Positions 34,443 through 37,429 of a stretch of DNA of 37,429 bases are shown here, in pieces (within the stretch, counting starts at the first letter, position 1; each line of letters opens with the position of its first letter). The stretch comes from an uncultured Granulosicoccaceae bacterium (GTDB lineage: Bacteria; Pseudomonadota; Gammaproteobacteria; Granulosicoccales; Granulosicoccaceae), in contig CALKXD010000084.1 in assembly GCA_938003855.1 (NCBI GenBank), positions 1 to 37,429 of the forward strand, written 5' to 3'. The notes below the pieces were generated by a model. It ran no database searches, was not told the DNA's origin, and saw only the letters and a list, made by a program, of their open reading frames with translations. The position numbers and the translations under genes are program-made.

Positions 34443-34925
34443 GTGCATTACATAGTGAGTGAAAGTAAATCTATATACAGTGACCTGAAGCAGCTTGGTC
34501 AGCATGTCAAGCCCCCGGAATCACCGGAAGAGGCGGTGCTGGAAACAGTCTCGAACCCGCACCCCGACGTGGATTTTTGTGTTCGATTCACGGCACCGGA
34601 ATTTACCTCGCTTTGTCCTCTCACAGGTCAGCCCGACTTCGCACACCTGGTGCTGGATTACGTACCGGATGCGCTGATGGTCGAGAGCAAGTCGTTAAAA
34701 ATGTATCTTGGTTCGTTTCGAAACCATGGTGCATTCCATGAGGCCTGCACCGTGGGTATCGCACTCAGGCTGGTGGCTGAACTCAGCCCAAAGTGGCTGC
34801 GACTTGGGGGGTACTGGTATCCGCGTGGTGGTATCCCGATTGATGTGTTTTTCCAGTCGGGTGAGTTGCCAGACGGAGTCTGGGTGGCCGATCAAGGGGT
34901 GCCCACCTATCGGGGGCGTGGCTGA
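34443..34925 (+). CDS. queF: NADPH-dependent 7-cyano-7-deazaguanine reductase, one-domain type
   Basis: QueF reduces the nitrile of preQ0 to the amine preQ1 in queuosine biosynthesis. This 160-aa form has the catalytic Cys58 and Asp65 in [14 protein letters not shown], the family signature [15 protein letters not shown] (81-95) and the substrate-binding FHE (99-100). It is the short (B. subtilis-type) form, not the two-domain E. coli type of about 280 aa. Start codons GTG at 34443 and GTG at 34455 are both possible; ribosome sites are weak. It is divergent from the protease gene. No other queuosine gene is in view. Confidence 0.95.
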   Translation: MHYIVSESKSIYSDLKQLGQHVKPPESPEEAVLETVSNPHPDVDFCVRFTAPEFTSLCPLTGQPDFAHLVLDYVPDALMVESKSLKMYLGSFRNHGAFHEACTVGIALRLVAELSPKWLRLGGYWYPRGGIPIDVFFQSGELPDGVWVADQGVPTYRGRG

Positions 34926-34952
34926 TCGAATTACAAGCACCAACGTGTCTGC

Positions 34953-35696
34953 TCAGTGCAGATTCCGGCTGGCAAGTTCTTCATTGACCCACTTCAGCTG
35001 GCGATCGACGTCAATCGTCAACTGGCTGGTTATTTCGAGGTTGCGATCTTCGTAGACATCAGTGCCCTGGTGTGACTGTGCCCATTGATCGATGGTCTGG
35101 TCACGGACCTTCAGCAGCCATTCAACCTGTGGTCTGAAAAGCTTCATGGTTGCGGTGATCCATATGTTGACCGGCCACGACGGATACAGCAAGTCCATTT
35201 CGAAATTGTCCAGCATTTGGATAACGTGCTCAGCGCTGTAAAAGGTCTCTCCTGTGACCCATCGGTTAGTGGAAAACAAACCAATGGGATAGCCTTTGGG
35301 GTCCATCGAGATGGCAATAATATGGCTTAGCGCGTCGTCGCCTTTCGGCCAGTCGGCATCGCCGGTATAGGGTGCTGGTGATACACCTGAGGGCATGCCT
35401 TTTGACCTTAGGAACGTGTGAAAGTGACCGTTTTCACCGTTGAGTCCCCGGTGCGCATGGTAAAAATACTGCGAGTAGGAGTCCCCGTCGTGAACATCGC
35501 CCTTGGGGTAGTGGTCATACTCGACAAATTGACCCTGATCGCGCAGCACCTCCCGAACGACGTTGCCATAGTTTTCGTGTTTTTGGAGTAATCGATAACA
35601 GCGGTGGATATCAGTGCCGGCAGTTAGCATGTCGCGCAGTTGCTGTTCAGGCAGAACGGACAGGTGTGATCTGTTAAATTTATTGTTTGTGCTCAT
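34953..35696 (-). CDS. Uncharacterised protein, DUF6969-like
   Basis: The 247-aa protein appears to belong to the uncharacterised DUF6969 group, judged from the HYPKGDV, YSQYFYHAHRG and GHFHTFLR blocks (residues about 62-98), which are rich in His and Tyr. A later ISMDPKGYPIGLFSTNRWVTGETF segment looks like a conserved beta core. No signal peptide or membrane segment. The His-rich HAHR...HFH cluster could bind a metal. It is translationally coupled to the upstream sulfatase-modifying-fold lipoprotein (ATGA overlap), so it belongs to the Cys-rich cytochrome operon. Function unknown; family label is from memory of motifs. Confidence 0.7.
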   Translation of the reverse strand: MSTNNKFNRSHLSVLPEQQLRDMLTAGTDIHRCYRLLQKHENYGNVVREVLRDQGQFVEYDHYPKGDVHDGDSYSQYFYHAHRGLNGENGHFHTFLRSKGMPSGVSPAPYTGDADWPKGDDALSHIIAISMDPKGYPIGLFSTNRWVTGETFYSAEHVIQMLDNFEMDLLYPSWPVNIWITATMKLFRPQVEWLLKVRDQTIDQWAQSHQGTDVYEDRNLEITSQLTIDVDRQLKWVNEELASRNLH

Positions 35697-36583
35697 CGGG
35701 TAACCAGTCTAAATCCAACAAGGATATGTTTCAAATCTTTGGGGCGGGCATGTCGGGCGGCTGGCCGGCAAACCCCGCAACCGCTGTCATCCCAGGAACC
35801 GCCCTTAACCCAGGCGCGCCCGGCGTTCGGTGTATCGATCCATTCAAAAACCTGCCCGGCGGCATCAAGCAAGCCATAGGGGCTTGGTGTAGATATAGAC
35901 CCGACAGGCACGGTATCAAAGGGGCCGGAGTCGTGGCTGTTTAGGTGTCGGGCGTTAAATTCGTCCCCCCACGGAAAAGTCCTGCCGTCGTTTCCACGTG
36001 CGGCTTTGGTCCACTCGTTTTCCGTTGGCAGGTGCCATACTGTGCCTGTTTGTTTCGACAGCCATTTTGCATAAGCGTTCGCGTCGTGATAGCTCACCAG
36101 TACTACCGGGTGAAACTCACGGCCAACAGGTGGGCGCTGATCTACCCAGGCATGGCGACGGGTTCTCTGGAAGGGATGGACGAGGCCGTAGGATACCCAG
36201 GTGTCAGGATCGACGTCCGGTGCTGGATGCGCAGTGGCGGCAACGAACCGCTGGTACTGCTGATTGGTGATTGGTGTTGTAGTGATGCGAAAGGCATCGG
36301 TGCTAGCGGCGCTGCGTGGAGCTTCCCGATCATACCAGCCGGCGTCACGGGTCCGGCTGTGACCATACGCTTGCTCATCAAGTTGGTAGGCGTAGTCACG
36401 CTCGCGTTGATCCGAACCACGAATGAACTCACCGGCTGCAACTTCGACAGTGGCCGGCGCATGGAACGGTGATTCAAGCGGTTTCAGCGTTGTGGCGGAG
36501 CAGGCCGTCGTGGCCACGGCCAGGAGGCCAATAAGCCAGCATGAGTGGGCTCCGCGAACGGAGCCCATTCCAGACCGTGCCAC
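35693..36583 (-). CDS. Lipoprotein of formylglycine-generating enzyme (SUMF1) fold
   Basis: This protein has up to 296 aa (GTG at 36583; an ATG at 36568 gives 291). It has a lipoprotein signal with Cys28 in LLAVATTAC. The FGE-sulfatase domain follows, with VEVAAGEFIRGSD, ITTTPITNQQYQRFV, VLVSYHDANAYAKWLS, LPTENEWTKAARG, FPWGDEFNARHLN, GQVFEWI, VKGGSWDDSG and GFRLV. Near the C-terminus Cys269 and Cys272 (GCGVCRPAAR) lie near the catalytic region. By hand alignment one matches the second copper-binding Cys of true FGE and the first is replaced by Asp. It could modify proteins in the periplasm, or only bind. It lies 15 bp downstream of the Cys-repeat cytochrome gene and overlaps the DUF6969-like gene. 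Confidence 0.88.
   Translation of the reverse strand: MARSGMGSVRGAHSCWLIGLLAVATTACSATTLKPLESPFHAPATVEVAAGEFIRGSDQRERDYAYQLDEQAYGHSRTRDAGWYDREAPRSAASTDAFRITTTPITNQQYQRFVAATAHPAPDVDPDTWVSYGLVHPFQRTRRHAWVDQRPPVGREFHPVVLVSYHDANAYAKWLSKQTGTVWHLPTENEWTKAARGNDGRTFPWGDEFNARHLNSHDSGPFDTVPVGSISTPSPYGLLDAAGQVFEWIDTPNAGRAWVKGGSWDDSGCGVCRPAARHARPKDLKHILVGFRLVTR
36547..36566 (-). promoter_or_regulatory. Hairpin at the start of the FGE-fold gene
   Basis: A perfect 8-bp stem, GGGCTCCG and CGGAGCCC on the minus strand, has a TTCG loop and begins directly after the in-frame ATG at 36568. If GTG 36583 is the start, it lies a few codons in. There is no T-run. It may restrict translation initiation or mark an RNA processing point between the cytochrome and FGE-fold genes. 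Confidence 0.45.
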
Positions 36584-36598
36584 TAGAGGGTGTGCCTG

Positions 36599-37429
36599 CT
36601 AGTTTTTAGCTGCGCAAGGGTTGCAGGGATTGCAGGGGTTGCAAGGATTACACGCCTTTGCCGCGCAAGGGTTACAGGCACTGGCCGCGCAAGGGTTGCA
36701 TGCTTTAGCCGCGCAAGGGTTGCAGGCACTGGCCGCACAAGGGTTGCATGCTTTAGCCGCGCAAGGGTTGCAGGCACTGGCCGCACAAGGGTTGCATGCT
36801 TTGGCCGCGCAGGGGTTACAGGCACCGGCCGCACAAGGGTTGCAAGCCTTGGCAGCGCAAGGATTGCAGGCGTTTTTGGCCGCACAGGGGTTGCCGGCAG
36901 CACACGGGTTGAAGCCGGCTTGCAGCTCAAGAGTGTAAGCTGAAAGTGCCAGCAGTTCCTGCGAGTTCCAGCCCAGTGGTGCTGCCTGCATTGGAGCGAC
37001 CATGCAGAAATTAACCATTTCGTCGACGTCCACTGAGCCGACGCCAGCCATTTGCTTGGGCATGGCTACTTCATGCGGGTAGGGTTCTGCGAATGTCGCA
37101 TTCAGCAACGCACCACCATTGTGGCAGGAGTTACAGGACAAGCCATTGGTGCTCAGACTTGTGTCATTCCAGAGGCGCTTGCCGAGCGCTGCCTGGCTTG
37201 CGATTGAGTCAGTATCTATTTGGATGCTTGCCGGTCTTACAAATTGTGATGCCTTGATACCGCCAGCACCACAGGGGTTGCAAGGGTTGCAGGCATTGGC
37301 TGCACATGGATTGCAAGGGTTGCATGCTTTAGCCGCGCAAGGATTGCAAGGGTTGCATGCTTTAGCCGCGCAGGGATTGCAAGGGTTGCATGCTTTAGCC
37401 GCGCAGGGATTGCAAGGGTTGCATGCTTT
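36599..37429 (-). CDS. c-type cytochrome flanked by Cys-rich Asn-Pro-Cys repeats (5' end outside window)
   Basis: The frame is open from the window edge to TAG at 36599, 276 codons visible. From the N-side come five 11-residue units of the type [11 protein letters not shown], then a linker, then a cytochrome c domain. The haem site is CNSCH (about 37121-37135). Downstream of it are MPKQMAG and a [27 protein letters not shown] end. A C-terminal array follows with nine octads CNPCAA(K/S/G)A and a terminal NPC run. The last about 103 residues hold about 25 Cys. The cytochrome part resembles SoxA-like c-type cytochromes, including a lone Cys that might ligate haem (inference). The N-terminal signal is not in view. 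Function unknown; metal binding or thiol chemistry in the periplasm is plausible. Confidence 0.8.
   Translation of the reverse strand, partial: KACNPCNPCAAKACNPCNPCAAKACNPCNPCAAKACNPCNPCAANACNPCNPCGAGGIKASQFVRPASIQIDTDSIASQAALGKRLWNDTSLSTNGLSCNSCHNGGALLNATFAEPYPHEVAMPKQMAGVGSVDVDEMVNFCMVAPMQAAPLGWNSQELLALSAYTLELQAGFNPCAAGNPCAAKNACNPCAAKACNPCAAGACNPCAAKACNPCAASACNPCAAKACNPCAASACNPCAAKACNPCAASACNPCAAKACNPCNPCNPCNPCAAKN
36601..36911 (-). repeat. 24-bp tandem repeat array (C-terminal Cys repeat)
   Basis: The DNA encoding the C-terminal array is a tandem of 24-bp units, often alternating in a 48-bp higher-order period (the Lys-type and Ser-type octads). Units are nearly identical at the base level, which points to recent expansion by slippage or recombination. 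It ends in a run of 9-bp NPC codons. Confidence 0.9.
37259..37429 (-). repeat. 33-bp tandem repeat array (N-side Cys repeat)
   Basis: Five units of 33 bp encode C-NPC-NPC plus a 4-residue spacer (AAKA three times, then AANA, then GAGG). The three upstream units are almost identical and continue to the window edge, so more may lie beyond. Unit length differs from the 24-bp array on the other side of the haem domain. Confidence 0.9.

Noticed and set aside
36590-36943. Long plus-strand frames rich in Leu-Gln-Ala-Leu-Ala-Ala-Gln-Gly repeats
   Set aside because: They are antisense shadows of the Cys-repeat gene; any frame of a 24-bp repeat stays open. The minus frame has a haem motif and continues sensibly through unique sequence.
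36601-37429. CRISPR array
   Set aside because: Units are directly adjacent, translate in one frame and have no unique spacers, so they are coding tandem repeats.

Overview
The window looks like a chromosomal segment of a Gram-negative, probably marine, gammaproteobacterium-like heterotroph. This is an inference. It rests on Tat- and lipoprotein-targeted proteins, a periplasmic-type formate dehydrogenase, a soluble PAS chemoreceptor, a peptide ABC transporter and the style of the gene families. No rRNA or tRNA gene, CRISPR array, transposase or phage gene was seen.

Layout. 1-1.8 kb: the 3' end of a LinB-type haloalkane dehalogenase, an SDR oxidoreductase whose ATG directly follows the dehalogenase stop, and a small membrane protein. 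1.9-3.2 kb: pncB (NAD salvage, minus strand). 3.3-13.5 kb: a complete formate dehydrogenase locus. It has fdhD on the minus strand. Divergent from it on the plus strand run DUF3305, DUF3306, a multi-cluster ferredoxin, a TorD-like chaperone, a small Tat-signal protein (FdhX type), the molybdo-catalytic subunit (cysteine, not selenocysteine), the 4Fe-4S beta subunit, an unrecognised small lipoprotein and the cytochrome b gamma subunit. The locus closes with a strong intrinsic terminator at 13523-13549. 13.6-15.2 kb: an unknown 190-aa protein, an exported ankyrin protein and a DUF1272 zinc-ribbon-like protein, tightly packed. 15.2-17.5 kb: a GlxA-type regulator divergent from an MFS transporter. 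17.5-19.3 kb: a soluble double-PAS methyl-accepting protein.

19.9-25.1 kb: a peptide/nickel-type ABC importer (binding protein, two permeases, fused double ATPase). 25.4-27 kb: an overlapping pair of minus-strand hydrolases (isochorismatase-like cysteine hydrolase and a DDAH/arginine-deiminase-fold protein). 27-32 kb: an ICMT-like methyltransferase, two adjacent M20 amidohydrolase/peptidase genes, and a membrane protein with a degenerate nitrilase (Lnt-like) domain. The importer, the M20 enzymes and the amidine/amide hydrolases together suggest uptake and breakdown of peptides or N-modified amino acids.

32-35.7 kb: dodecin, a VOC protein, a soluble M48 protease with a TerB-like tail, a one-domain QueF, and a DUF6969-like protein. 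35.7-37.4 kb: a lipoprotein of the formylglycine-generating-enzyme (SUMF1) fold and, 15 bp upstream of it, the 3' part of a gene for a c-type cytochrome embedded between two cysteine-rich Asn-Pro-Cys repeat arrays. This last operon is the least ordinary part of the window.

A second unusual theme is a dispersed 160-195 bp non-coding element with terminal inverted repeats. There are two full copies (25117-25309 and 27614-27771) and one half copy (about 1850-1914). It contains a hairpin whose stem changes in a compensatory way between copies. Two of the three copies sit directly on the stop codon of the upstream gene, and all three are oriented with that gene.
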